DNA of 64,000 nucleotides from Alphaproteobacteria bacterium (GTDB lineage Bacteria; Pseudomonadota; Alphaproteobacteria; Caulobacterales; Hyphomonadaceae), in NCBI GenBank assembly GCA_016125405.1, contig WGLW01000034.1:38449-102448 (forward strand), written 5' to 3'. Below the pieces are notes generated by a model. It was not told the DNA's origin. It saw only the letters and a program-made list of their open reading frames with translations, and did not search any database. Of the stretch, positions 1-7,737 are shown piece after piece (position 1 is the stretch's first letter; each line of letters opens with the position of its first letter). A program made the position numbers and the translations under genes.

Positions 1-282
1 ACCGCGAACGGGCCGCAGGTGATCGGCCTGTTCGCCTGGGCCGGCGCGACGCAGATCGCCTGGGGCGCGATGATGCTGGCGGTCGCCCTGCGCTACCGGC
101 CGCTCACGCCGCTCGCCCTCGCCCTGCTTCTTGTCGAACGCACGCTACATGCGCTTGATGGATGGCTGCTCAAGGCGCCGGCGATCGGTCACAAGCCGCC
201 TGAGGCTTACGCCGTTCTTGTCGCGCTGCCGCTGATCCTGATTTTTCTGGCGCTGTCCTTGCGCCGCCGCCGCGCCAGCTAG
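1..282 (+). CDS. C-terminal part of a small integral membrane protein (runs off left edge)
   Basis: The reading frame is open from base 1, so the gene starts left of the window; an internal GTG at 19 is not a convincing start. The visible 93 residues are mostly hydrophobic, with two clear membrane segments (around residues 8-30 and 70-88) and a final basic cluster RRRRAS, typical of a cytoplasmic C-terminus. No family could be named. The TAG stop overlaps the stop of the convergent TetR gene within the palindrome CTAG, so no terminator fits between them. Function unknown. Confidence 0.6.
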   Translation, partial: TANGPQVIGLFAWAGATQIAWGAMMLAVALRYRPLTPLALALLLVERTLHALDGWLLKAPAIGHKPPEAYAVLVALPLILIFLALSLRRRRAS

Positions 283-902
283 CGCTTCGATACGAGGCGA
301 TTGACCACCGCGGCCATGACCTCTTCCGCCTCCGCCGCCGACAGGCCCTGGTCCTGGCGCATCCGCCGCCACGCCTGAAAGCCCGTCACCATCTCCAGCG
401 CCGCGCTCAGCACCCGGTCATTGAGAATGTGCGGCGGCAGAATGCCCTGCAGCCCGCCGCGCTCCAGTCTCAGGAAGCGGTTGTAGTCATCCATCAGATA
501 ATCGGACTGGAAGCGCCGGACGCTCGACGCCACCTTCATCGGCATGATCTTCTCGTAGATGCCCGCCCGGCGCGCCACCAGCTGATCCAGCCGCCCGCGC
601 CAGTCCCTCGCATCGAAGGGCTGCATCACGATCGGCATGATCTCGGCTTCCATGCGCGCCGACATCTCGCGATAGAGAACGTCCATTTCCTCGAAATGGC
701 GGAACACGGTGCGCAGGCTCACGCCCGCCGTTTCAGCGACCTTGGCCGCCGAAAGCGCCATGTCGCCCTCGCGCACGAGCTTGAACAGCGCCTCGACAAT
801 CTGCCGGCGGCTACGTTCGCTGCGCATCCGCCGGCCGTCGGCGGGCGCATCGTCGTCCACGGGCGCGGAATCCGCGCGCTTGAGCGCCTTCTGGGATTTC
901 AT
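279..902 (-). CDS. TetR/AcrR family transcriptional regulator
   Basis: A 207-residue protein with a basic N-terminal extension of about 28 residues and then a TetR-type DNA-binding domain. The stretch SRRQIVEALFKLVREG is helix 1 and AETAGVSLRTVFRHFEEMD is the helix-turn-helix and helix 4 (about residues 55-73). The C-terminal ligand-binding part is all-helical and not assignable to a ligand. The gene follows the MBL hydrolase gene by 53 bp on the same strand and is probably the last gene of the dehalogenase block, so it is a natural candidate to control that block. Three direct repeats with 16-bp period cover its start codon region (901-940). Confidence 0.88.
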   Translation of the reverse strand: MKSQKALKRADSAPVDDDAPADGRRMRSERSRRQIVEALFKLVREGDMALSAAKVAETAGVSLRTVFRHFEEMDVLYREMSARMEAEIMPIVMQPFDARDWRGRLDQLVARRAGIYEKIMPMKVASSVRRFQSDYLMDDYNRFLRLERGGLQGILPPHILNDRVLSAALEMVTGFQAWRRMRQDQGLSAAEAEEVMAAVVNRLVSKR

Positions 903-940
903 TGCGCCGGCATCTTATTGCGACCGGCGGCCATTGCGAC
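901..940. repeat. Three 8-bp direct repeats with 16-bp period before the TetR gene
   Basis: ATTGCGCC at 901-908, ATTGCGAC at 917-924 and ATTGCGAC at 933-940 are spaced exactly 16 bp apart. The first copy overlaps the TetR start codon (CAT at 900-902). The even spacing places the copies about one and a half helical turns apart. Possible protein-binding array; unproven. Confidence 0.5.
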
Positions 941-955
941 AGGGAAAAATCGCAT

Positions 956-2041
956 CTAGCCGGGCCGTGTGCGGCGAATGTCTGCCGAGCCGGCGGGCAG
1001 GCTGAACAGCTCGCCATCGGCGCCAATCTCCAACGGGCCGGAGAACACCTTGTGCGCATCGCCCAGGAAGGCGGCGTCGAGCAGGCGCGAGGGCAAGGGC
1101 GGCACGATGTGATAGAGCACAAGCCGTTTCACCCCCGCCTCTTTGGCCGCGCGGGCCGCATCTTCCGGCGTCGAGTGATAATTGATGATGTCATGCATGA
1201 CCTGGGCGAGGTTCGGCTGGCCGTTCTTCTCGGCCGCATCATGCATCATCATCACCAGCTTGGGGTTCAGCGCCTCGTGCAACATCAGGTCGGCGCCCCT
1301 TGCCGCCTCGACGAAGCCCGGAAAATAAACGGTGTCGCCGCTGAGGGCGACCGACCGGCCCTTGTAGTCGATGCGATATCCGAACGCCGGCTTCACGGGC
1401 CCATGGTCAACCGTGATGGCCGTGATGCGCACACCGCCATCGTCCAGCACCACCTTGCGGCCGGGCGGACCATCCGGGATGTCGATCTCCTCGGCGACGC
1501 CGCCAAATCCCCCGGGGTCGGCGACCTTGGCGCCGTGATGCGCGGTGCGATATCCGCTGTCGATCCGGTAGGCGCCGTTGAACCCGGCGACCACGTCGGC
1601 AACGCCCGCCGGTCCTGACACCGGCAACGGCGTATGGCGCGAACCGCCCACCCACGCCTGAAGCATCACGTCGCCCAACCCGTCGATATGATCGGAGTGC
1701 AGGTGCGTGAGATAGACGTGCTCGACCCGCCCGGTCGGAAATCCCATCCGCGCCAGACGCCGCGCGCCGCCCGAACCCGCATCGAAGACAAACGCCCGCG
1801 TCCCGGCGACAATTCCGACACACGGGCCATTGCGCGCCGGATCCGGCAGCGGCGATCCCGTACCGCACAGATAAACCTGCAACCCGTCGGGAAGGTCAGC
1901 CGACCGGTCGCGCCCCACCTGCTTCATCGCGGCGGTGCGGAACATTGTTTCGCCCATCTGACGTTTCATCGCCAGAAACCCGAGGGCGCCCAGGACGCCG
2001 ATCGCGATGACGACGACCAGTCCGCGCCAGAGCCACTTCAT
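956..2041 (-). CDS. MBL-fold metallohydrolase (ribonuclease Z/arylsulfatase-like), membrane-anchored
   Basis: A 361-residue protein. It begins with an uncleaved-looking N-terminal membrane helix (about residues 5-27, after MKWLWRG), so the catalytic domain probably lies outside the cytoplasmic membrane. The metallo-beta-lactamase signature THLHSDH gives the H-x-H-x-D-H metal ligands; later ligands are the Asp in LSGDTVYF and the His in LVLYHIVPP. The domain resembles the RNase Z/ElaC-like branch (CGTGSPLPDPARNGP near the start). Secreted members act on small esters or sulfate/phosphate esters rather than tRNA; the true substrate is unknown. The ATG overlaps the stop of the DUF1330 gene as ATGA, so translation is coupled. 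A longer upstream reading frame lies inside the preceding gene and was rejected. Confidence 0.85.
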   Translation of the reverse strand: MKWLWRGLVVVIAIGVLGALGFLAMKRQMGETMFRTAAMKQVGRDRSADLPDGLQVYLCGTGSPLPDPARNGPCVGIVAGTRAFVFDAGSGGARRLARMGFPTGRVEHVYLTHLHSDHIDGLGDVMLQAWVGGSRHTPLPVSGPAGVADVVAGFNGAYRIDSGYRTAHHGAKVADPGGFGGVAEEIDIPDGPPGRKVVLDDGGVRITAITVDHGPVKPAFGYRIDYKGRSVALSGDTVYFPGFVEAARGADLMLHEALNPKLVMMMHDAAEKNGQPNLAQVMHDIINYHSTPEDAARAAKEAGVKRLVLYHIVPPLPSRLLDAAFLGDAHKVFSGPLEIGADGELFSLPAGSADIRRTRPG

Positions 2042-2505
2042 GGCGTTCCCCGCATTGTACCGGCCAGCGCCACCTGCCAGTCCGGAGCGCCGCCCGCCGG
2101 CAACACAGTCTCGATGTTGAGCTGGCCCTTGAGCCCGGCGGAACGGTGCACGGCGATCTGCCGCCACTCCTCCGACATCGACATGCGCACCATGTCGCCC
2201 CGGCCCGGATAGGCCGCGATCGCCACCTCGTCCCAAAGCTCGTCGGCCTTGCCGAGCGAGAGGAAGGTCACATCCGCAGCAAAGATCGCCTTGCCGCCAA
2301 ACTTCGGCAGCAGCTCGGTAACGGCGCGGCCGTAGATCATGTAGGCCTCGCGGCCCGTGAGCGAGGTTTCCCGCCCGTCATCATATTCGGCGCGATCCTT
2401 GAACTTCAGCAGGTTGACCATGAAGACCGGACCTTCCGGTCCCGCCTCCATCAGCTTGCCGATCTGCGAGGGATCGGTCGGGAAGACCTCGTTGACAATG
2501 TTCAT
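2038..2505 (-). CDS. DUF1330 domain-containing protein
   Basis: A 155-residue dimeric alpha/beta ferredoxin-fold type protein of the DUF1330 family. The conserved core includes VFMVNLLKFKDRAEY, followed by a YMIYGRAV segment and a C-terminal half that looks like a second copy of the fold. Family members have no agreed function. The start was placed at the ATG preceded by AGAGGGGACAGCC, a good ribosome-binding site, rather than six codons upstream. It sits between the dehalogenase (39 bp upstream) and the MBL hydrolase (4-bp overlap), so it is most likely co-transcribed with both. Confidence 0.8.
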   Translation of the reverse strand: MNIVNEVFPTDPSQIGKLMEAGPEGPVFMVNLLKFKDRAEYDDGRETSLTGREAYMIYGRAVTELLPKFGGKAIFAADVTFLSLGKADELWDEVAIAAYPGRGDMVRMSMSEEWRQIAVHRSAGLKGQLNIETVLPAGGAPDWQVALAGTMRGTP

Positions 2506-2544
2506 GGCTGTCCCCTCTTGCATCCGGCCCCTGTCGCGCTCCGC

Positions 2545-3549
2545 TCAGGCGGTTTCGCGCATGAAGTCGATGATCGCTTTCGAAAACGCCTCGGGCTGCT
2601 TTTCCTGCAGAAAATGACCGCCGCCCTTGATGGTCACGTGGCTGCGTCCACGCGCGCCTGGAATGCGGGATTGGAAAGCCGCCTCGCCGCCACGCGTCAC
2701 CGGATCATCGTCCGTGAACGCCGTCAGCACCGGCCGCTCGAACCGTTCCAGCACCGCCCACGCCCTGTCATTCGCCTCTCGCTCCGCCTTGTGCTCGGGC
2801 GTCGGCAACAGCGGCACCAGCGCCGGAAACTTGCGCGCGCCGGCGATGTAGCGCGCGTCCGGATAAGGCGCGACATAGCCGTCGAGCACGGCGGGATCCT
2901 CGATCTGCGACAGGATGTTGAACACTTCGCGCACCGAAAATGTTGGCGACTCGCTGGCGTATTTGACCCAGTAGAGAAAGGCTGCCGGAGCGCCCGCGCG
3001 AAACTGCTCCGTCACCATCGCGGCGTCCGGAACCGGAACCTGCGGAAAGAATTGCCCGAGCATGGCCACCATCGCCTCGGGCGGCGCCTTCGAGTTCGGC
3101 AGACCGGTATTGGCGATCACCAGCCGCGCGAACCGCTCCGGATGAAGCCCCACCAGGCGCAGGCCGATCAGCCCGCCCCAGTCCTGGCACACCAGCGTCA
3201 GACCCTTGAGATCGAGTCCGGTCAGCCACTGGCTCATCCACTCGACATGACCCGTATAGGAATAGTCCTCCATCCGCACCGGCTTGTCTGACCGGCCAAA
3301 GCCGATCAGGTCCGGCGCGATCACGCGATAGCCGGCGCCCGTCAGGATCTGGATCATCTTGCGGTAGAGATACGACCAGGACGGTTCGCCATGCAGGCAG
3401 AGGATGGGCTCGCCGTCACGCGGACCTTCATCAAGGTAGTGGAGCCGCAGCTTTGTCCCGTCGCCAGCAGCGACTTCGGCGTAGTGCGGAGCGAAGGCGT
3501 ATCCGCTCAATCCCTCGAAACACGTGTCCGGCGTCCTCAGGACTTCCAT
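2545..3549 (-). CDS. Haloalkane dehalogenase (alpha/beta hydrolase)
   Basis: A 334-residue enzyme that hydrolyses carbon-halogen bonds of haloalkanes to an alcohol, halide and proton. The HGEPSW motif (53-58) supplies the oxyanion hole and the Trp that helps bind halide. The nucleophile is Asp123 in VCQDWGG, where an esterase would have Ser. The acid is one of Asp280-Asp282 (TAFTDDDP) and the base is His312 (GGGHFLQE). An Asp nucleophile together with HGEPxW separates it from epoxide hydrolases and esterases; the length fits haloalkane dehalogenase subfamily I (DhlA/DhmA-like). It has no signal peptide and is cytoplasmic. It heads a leftward block with DUF1330, MBL hydrolase and TetR genes and has a near-consensus sigma-70 promoter over a palindrome (3582-3610). 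The halogenated substrate cannot be read from sequence. Confidence 0.88.
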   Translation of the reverse strand: MEVLRTPDTCFEGLSGYAFAPHYAEVAAGDGTKLRLHYLDEGPRDGEPILCLHGEPSWSYLYRKMIQILTGAGYRVIAPDLIGFGRSDKPVRMEDYSYTGHVEWMSQWLTGLDLKGLTLVCQDWGGLIGLRLVGLHPERFARLVIANTGLPNSKAPPEAMVAMLGQFFPQVPVPDAAMVTEQFRAGAPAAFLYWVKYASESPTFSVREVFNILSQIEDPAVLDGYVAPYPDARYIAGARKFPALVPLLPTPEHKAEREANDRAWAVLERFERPVLTAFTDDDPVTRGGEAAFQSRIPGARGRSHVTIKGGGHFLQEKQPEAFSKAIIDFMRETA

Positions 3550-3581
3550 CGCGACCTCGATTCCATCGACCGTCCGCCGAC

Positions 3582-3610
3582 ATTCTATGTTTTGACATAA
3601 TGTGTGTCAA
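3582..3610 (-). promoter_or_regulatory. Sigma-70 promoter of the dehalogenase operon
   Basis: On the minus strand, TTGACA (3610-3605), exactly 17 bp, then TAGAAT (3587-3582). This is a near-perfect housekeeping promoter about 30 bp before the dehalogenase start. Confidence 0.72.
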
Positions 3611-3616
3611 TATAAT
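3592..3616. promoter_or_regulatory. Operator-like palindrome TTGACA-N7-TGTCAA with adjacent TATAAT
   Basis: A perfect 6-bp inverted repeat (3592-3597 and 3605-3610) overlaps the -35 box and spacer of the dehalogenase promoter. TATAAT (3611-3616) directly abuts it on the plus strand and could be the -10 of the divergent FGE gene. A TetR-size operator shared by two divergent promoters is a reasonable reading. Confidence 0.6.
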
Positions 3617-3664
3617 CGGCGGCGGAGCATTGCGGCGCTCGCGCGCGTGTCGGACAGTCCACAT

Positions 3665-4741
3665 ATGCGGAACGCCATCCTCAGATCTGCCAGCCTTGCC
3701 TGCCTGCTGGCGCTCGCCACAGCGTGCAGCCGCGGCGCCGATATCCAGAAAATGTCTGCGGCGATCTCCGCGTCATGCCATACGCCGCCACCATCCGAAC
3801 ACGCACCTGCGACGCAAGGCATGGTCCTGATCCATGGCGGCGATTTCTCCATGGGGGCCCAGCCGCGCCATCGCGAGGAAGGTCCGCCGCGGCAGACCCG
3901 CGTCGGCGCGTTCTGGATCGATGAAACCGAAGTCACCAATCGCGACTTCGCGAGGTTCATCGACGCCACGCACTACAAGACGCTGGCCGAACGCCCGCTC
4001 GATCCCGCCGCGTATCCCGGACTGACGGCGGACCAGCGCAAACCGTCCAGCCTTGTCTTTGTCGGCGCAAACAGCCCCAACGCCGGGCCGCTGCAATGGT
4101 GGTCGGTGATCGCCGGCGCCGACTGGCGCCATCCGGGCGGGCCAGCCACATCGATCGCAGGACATGACGACGACCCCGTCGTGCAGGTCGCCTGGGAAGA
4201 CGCCATGGCCTACGCGCGCTGGCTCGGGCGCGACCTGCCGACTGAAGCCGAATGGGAATACGCCGCGCGCGGGGGCCTCGACAACGCGACCTACACCTGG
4301 GGCGATGCGCCGCCGGAGGACGCTTCCGGCAAGCCGCTTGCCAATATCTGGCAGGGCGTTTTCCCGGTGCTCGACACCGGCGCCGACGGCTACAAGGCGA
4401 AGGTCGCTCCGGTGGGATGCTTTCCGCCGAACGGCTATGGCCTCCACGACATGGCGGGAAATGTCTGGGAGTGGACGAAGGACTGGTACGCGCCGGGCCT
4501 TGATCCCGCCGACGCGGACGATCCGCAGGGACCAGACCAATCCCGCGCACGCGATCCGGACGAACCAGGCGTCGCCAAGCATGTCGTCAAGGGCGGATCA
4601 TTTCTGTGCGCGGACAATTATTGCCTGCGCTATCGCCCGCCGGCGCGTCAGGCCGGTCCGCCCGACACCGGATCGAACCACATCGGCTTCCGCACCATCC
4701 TGCGCGTTCCGGCAGAACCAGCGCCGACGAAAATCCGCTAA
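3665..4741 (+). CDS. Formylglycine-generating enzyme (SUMF1 family), predicted lipoprotein
   Basis: A 358-residue protein with a lipoprotein signal peptide (lipobox LATAC, Cys21). It then carries a complete FGE-sulfatase domain (about 50-347): MVLIHGGDFSMGAQ, the FWIDETEVTNRDFARF segment, LPTEAEWEYAARGG, and YGLHDMAGNVWEWTKDWY. The C-terminal GGSFLCADNYCLRYR holds both active-site cysteines (Cys315, Cys320) that bind Cu(I) in true formylglycine-generating enzymes. It would therefore oxidise Cys to formylglycine in sulfatases, probably in or facing the periplasm. Many family members lack the Cys pair, so keeping it is informative. No sulfatase gene is present in the window. The start was chosen so that the signal peptide begins MRNAILRSA; upstream in-frame starts precede the signal peptide without benefit. 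Confidence 0.85.
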   Translation: MRNAILRSASLACLLALATACSRGADIQKMSAAISASCHTPPPSEHAPATQGMVLIHGGDFSMGAQPRHREEGPPRQTRVGAFWIDETEVTNRDFARFIDATHYKTLAERPLDPAAYPGLTADQRKPSSLVFVGANSPNAGPLQWWSVIAGADWRHPGGPATSIAGHDDDPVVQVAWEDAMAYARWLGRDLPTEAEWEYAARGGLDNATYTWGDAPPEDASGKPLANIWQGVFPVLDTGADGYKAKVAPVGCFPPNGYGLHDMAGNVWEWTKDWYAPGLDPADADDPQGPDQSRARDPDEPGVAKHVVKGGSFLCADNYCLRYRPPARQAGPPDTGSNHIGFRTILRVPAEPAPTKIR

Positions 4742-4751
4742 CGCCGTGCGC

Positions 4752-5243
4752 TCAGCGCTCAGGCTGCGGCGGCGCGTGGCGGTCCAGCGAACCGATGTCG
4801 AGGATCGGCGAGGCGTCCATACCTTCGGCGTCCAGCAGAGCGGCGACCCGCTCAAGGGCAGAGACCACGCTTGCCTGCTCCCAGTCCTGCAGCCTGTTGA
4901 AGCGGGCGGAAAAACGGTCCTGCAGAACATCCGGCGTGTCGGCGAGGGCCGCGCGCCCCTCGGCCGTCAGTTCGGCGGTCACACGGCGGCGGTCATTGGG
5001 ATCGCGCCGGCGCAGCACCAGCTTTCGCTCCTCCAGCTTGTCGAGCAGGGATGTCACCGTCGCCTGGCTCAGCTTCGCCGCTTCGGAAATCGCGCCCGCG
5101 CCGGCCTCGCCCTGACGCGCGATGATCTGCAGCACCACCACCTGCGACGGCGTCAGGCCGGATTTCCGCGCCAGATCGCGCGATGCGAACTCGGCGGCGC
5201 GAAGGATTCGGCGGATGGCGACTAGTGCATCCGTGGCGCGCAT
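4752..5243 (-). CDS. ectR: MarR-family regulator of the ectoine operon (EctR-like)
   Basis: A 163-residue winged-helix MarR protein. The HTH region is LTPSQVVVLQIIARQGEAG and ISEAAKLSQATVTSLLDKLEERKLV, with the wing motif RRRDPNDRRRVTAELTAEGRAAL. The ATG follows GGGAGG by 6 bp, a good ribosome-binding site; an upstream in-frame start was rejected. The gene is divergent from ectA. In methylotrophs and halophiles, MarR-type EctR beside ectABC represses the ectoine operon, so the same role is inferred here. A perfect 19-bp palindrome just before ectA (5409-5427) is its likely operator. The MarR assignment is firm; the EctR assignment rests on position. Confidence 0.8.
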   Translation of the reverse strand: MRATDALVAIRRILRAAEFASRDLARKSGLTPSQVVVLQIIARQGEAGAGAISEAAKLSQATVTSLLDKLEERKLVLRRRDPNDRRRVTAELTAEGRAALADTPDVLQDRFSARFNRLQDWEQASVVSALERVAALLDAEGMDASPILDIGSLDRHAPPQPER

Positions 5244-5327
5244 CTCAGGCCTCCCGCATCGACGTTCTCTCCTAACCTCGAGCGGGGCGCTGTGCATATC
5301 TCTTCGAATAGTAAAATAATATCAGGC

Positions 5328-5352
5328 GGAACCCCCTCATTCTGCTACGGTT
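5328..5352 (+). promoter_or_regulatory. EcfG-type stress promoter before ectA
   Basis: GGAAC (5328-5332), a 16-bp spacer and GGTT (5349-5352) match the alphaproteobacterial general-stress sigma factor pattern GGAAC-N16/17-CGTT with one mismatch. It lies about 85 bp before the ectA ATG. Confidence 0.6.
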
Positions 5353-5398
5353 TTGATCATTAAAGCCCTGTTTTTGCCTAACGATTTGGCAGTTTGGG

Positions 5399-5427
5399 TT
5401 GACTTACATATTTCGATGCACGAAATA
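5399..5427 (+). promoter_or_regulatory. Possible sigma-70 promoter and EctR operator of ectA
   Basis: TATTTCG-N5-CGAAATA (5409-5427) is a perfect inverted repeat. It overlaps a candidate promoter with TTGACT (5399-5404), 17 bp, then GAAATA (5422-5427). The start site would fall near the ectA ATG at 5435, so this transcript could be leaderless. Confidence 0.55.
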
Positions 5428-5434
5428 CCCGCCC

Positions 5435-5992
5435 ATGGAAACCTCAACCGGACAGACCTTCGATTCCGAAGGCCGGGCGGGCCAAGCGTCCTCATCCCTG
5501 CTGTTTCGCGAGCCGCGTGCGGCCGACGGCGCGATGGTGCACGACCTCATCGCGCAGTGCCCGCCGCTCGATCCGAACTCGCTTTACTGCAACCTGCTGC
5601 AATGCAGCCACTTCGCCGGCACGTGCGTGATCGCGGAAATCGGCGGAAAAGCTGGCGGCTGGATTTCGGGCTATATCCGCCCCGACCGCCCGGACACGCT
5701 GTTCATCTGGCAGGTCGCCGTCGCTCCTGAAGCTCGAGGCCGCGGCCTCGGCCGCCGCATGATTCGCGCCATCCTCGAACGCCCCGCCTGTCGGGGCGTA
5801 ACCCGTTTGGAAACCACCATCACCGAATCCAACGACGCCTCGTGGGCGCTCTTCCGCGGGCTCGCACACGATCTCCACGCGCGTTTTACGCACCGTCCCG
5901 GCTTCGAGGCCGAGACCCATTTCGCTGGCCGACATGCGACTGAGCACCTGGTCGAGATCGGCTCCTTTCGCGGCGGCCCGTCGGGCCGCTGA
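5435..5992 (+). CDS. ectA: L-2,4-diaminobutyrate acetyltransferase EctA
   Basis: A 185-residue GNAT enzyme that transfers acetyl from acetyl-CoA to L-2,4-diaminobutyrate, the second step of ectoine synthesis. The opening LLFREPRAADGAMVHDLI and PPLDPNSLYCNLLQCSHF are hallmarks of EctA. The acetyl-CoA site is VAVAPEARGRGLGRRMI (the Q/R-x-x-G-x-G/A loop), and TTITESNDASWALFRGLA follows. The ATG at 5435 gives the usual family length; no Shine-Dalgarno sequence precedes it, which fits a leaderless transcript from the promoter ending at 5427. A TTG at 5399 is in frame but would extend the protein beyond the family norm. It is the first gene of ectABCD, cytoplasmic, and divergent from the MarR regulator. 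Confidence 0.95.
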   Translation: METSTGQTFDSEGRAGQASSSLLFREPRAADGAMVHDLIAQCPPLDPNSLYCNLLQCSHFAGTCVIAEIGGKAGGWISGYIRPDRPDTLFIWQVAVAPEARGRGLGRRMIRAILERPACRGVTRLETTITESNDASWALFRGLAHDLHARFTHRPGFEAETHFAGRHATEHLVEIGSFRGGPSGR

Positions 5993-6018
5993 ATCCGTCA
6001 CACATCAGAGGGGAAACC

Positions 6019-7332
6019 ATGCTGATCGAATCGCAACCCAAACCCGCGCGCCCATTCGAGACCTTCGAGCGTCTCGAATCCGAAGTGCGGTCCTATTCCC
6101 GCAGCTTCCCGGCGGTGTTCAATCGTGCGCAGGGCGCATGGCTGCACGACAGCGAGGGCAACAAGTACATCGACTTCCTCAGCGGCTGTTCGACGCTCAA
6201 CTACGGCCATAACCATCCCGTCCTGAAGCAGGCGTTGATGGATTACATCGCCCAGGACGGCGTCACCCACAGCCTCGACATGCACTCGGACGCTAAGCAG
6301 CGCTTCCTTGAAGCGTTCGAGAACCGCATTCTCGGGCCACGCGGCCTGTTCTACCGCCTGCAATTCCCGGGGCCGACGGGCGCCAACGCCGTCGAGGCTG
6401 CGCTGAAGATCGCGCGCAAGGTCACCGGCCGCACCAACGTCATCGCCTTCACCAACGGTTTCCACGGCGTCACGCTCGGCGCCCTCGCTGCGACCGGCAA
6501 CTCGCATCATCGCGGCGGCGCCGGTGTTCCGCTGACCAACGTCACCCGCGCGGCGTTCGACGGCTATCATGGCCGCGACGTCGACACCGCAGCCCAGCTA
6601 GACAAACTGCTGTCCGATCCATCCAGCGGCGTCGATGCGCCCGCGGCGATCATCGTCGAGACGGTGCAGGGCGAAGGCGGGCTCAACGTGGCCTCGGCCA
6701 AATGGCTGCGCGCGATCGAATCGGTCGCCCGCCGGCACGGCGCCCTCTTCATCATCGACGACATCCAGGCGGGATGCGGCCGCACCGGCAGCTTCTTCTC
6801 GTTCGACCGCATGGGCGTCTCGCCGGACATCATCACGCTGGCAAAGTCGCTTTCGGGCATGGGCCTGCCGTTCGCCCTCACGCTGGTCAAACCGAAATAC
6901 GACGTCATGGCGCCGGGCGAGCACAACGGCACGTTCCGCGGCAACTGCCACGCCTTCGTCACCGCGACGGCTGCGCTCGAGACCTTCTGGGCCGACCGCG
7001 AATTCGAACACGCGATCAAGCGCAAGGGCGAACTGGCCTCGCGCCGCCTCGCCGATATCGCCCGCGCCTTCCCCGGCCAGATCCGGGGCGTCAAGGGACG
7101 CGGCATGATGCTGGGCCTCGACCTGGGCGATGGCGACGCCGCCTCGCGCGTTGTCGATGAAGCCTTTGAACGCGGTCTCGTCATCGAAACCAGCGGCGCC
7201 TACGGCCAGATCGTCAAGCTGCTGTGCCCGCTCAACATCGAGGACGCCGATCTCGAACACGGCCTCGACATCCTGAAACAAGCCATGAAAGCCGCGCTCG
7301 CCACGTCCGAGCTGATCAGCAGCGCAGCCTGA
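6019..7332 (+). CDS. ectB: Diaminobutyrate--2-oxoglutarate transaminase EctB
   Basis: A 437-residue class III (fold type I) aminotransferase. It converts L-aspartate beta-semialdehyde and glutamate into L-2,4-diaminobutyrate and 2-oxoglutarate, committing carbon to ectoine. The PLP Schiff-base lysine is Lys276 in [16 protein letters not shown], and the Asp of [14 protein letters not shown] (247-248) pairs with the pyridine nitrogen. [15 protein letters not shown] near residue 54 and the [14 protein letters not shown] stretch (117-130) are typical of EctB. A strong ribosome-binding site (AGAGGGGAAACC) precedes the ATG. The length matches the family, and the gene lies 26 bp after ectA. Confidence 0.96.
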   Translation: MLIESQPKPARPFETFERLESEVRSYSRSFPAVFNRAQGAWLHDSEGNKYIDFLSGCSTLNYGHNHPVLKQALMDYIAQDGVTHSLDMHSDAKQRFLEAFENRILGPRGLFYRLQFPGPTGANAVEAALKIARKVTGRTNVIAFTNGFHGVTLGALAATGNSHHRGGAGVPLTNVTRAAFDGYHGRDVDTAAQLDKLLSDPSSGVDAPAAIIVETVQGEGGLNVASAKWLRAIESVARRHGALFIIDDIQAGCGRTGSFFSFDRMGVSPDIITLAKSLSGMGLPFALTLVKPKYDVMAPGEHNGTFRGNCHAFVTATAALETFWADREFEHAIKRKGELASRRLADIARAFPGQIRGVKGRGMMLGLDLGDGDAASRVVDEAFERGLVIETSGAYGQIVKLLCPLNIEDADLEHGLDILKQAMKAALATSELISSAA

Positions 7333-7343
7333 GGAGACCCGAC

Positions 7344-7736
7344 ATGATCGTTCGCGACCTGAAAGACGCCGACCAGACCCGCCGACGCGTGGTCTCCAAA
7401 GGCTGGGAAAGCACGCGCCTTCTTTTGAAGGATGACAAGATGGGCTTTTCCTTCCACATCACTACGATCTACGCCGGCGCCGAGCTGCCGATGCATTACC
7501 AGAACCACCTCGAGTCGGTTTACTGCATCTCCGGCGAAGGCTCGATTACGGACAAGGCGACGGGCAAGACCCACGCCGTTCATCCCGGCGTGATGTACGC
7601 GCTCAACGAGAATGACGACCACATTCTCCGCGCCAAGTCCGAGATGAAGATGGCCTGCGTCTTCAACCCGCCGCTCAACGGCCGCGAAGTCCACGACGAC
7701 ACGGGCGCCTACCCGCTTGAAGCGGAGGGCGTCTGA
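7344..7736 (+). CDS. ectC: Ectoine synthase EctC
   Basis: A 130-residue single-domain cupin that cyclises N-gamma-acetyl-diaminobutyrate to ectoine with loss of water. The family start [16 protein letters not shown] is intact. Residues known to matter in characterised EctC enzymes are present: Glu57, Tyr85 and His93 (metal ligands), in [13 protein letters not shown] and [12 protein letters not shown]. The ATG lies just after GAGGAG. It is 11 bp behind ectB and 1 bp before ectD, within the operon. Confidence 0.96.
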   Translation: MIVRDLKDADQTRRRVVSKGWESTRLLLKDDKMGFSFHITTIYAGAELPMHYQNHLESVYCISGEGSITDKATGKTHAVHPGVMYALNENDDHILRAKSEMKMACVFNPPLNGREVHDDTGAYPLEAEGV

Positions 7737-7737
7737 C

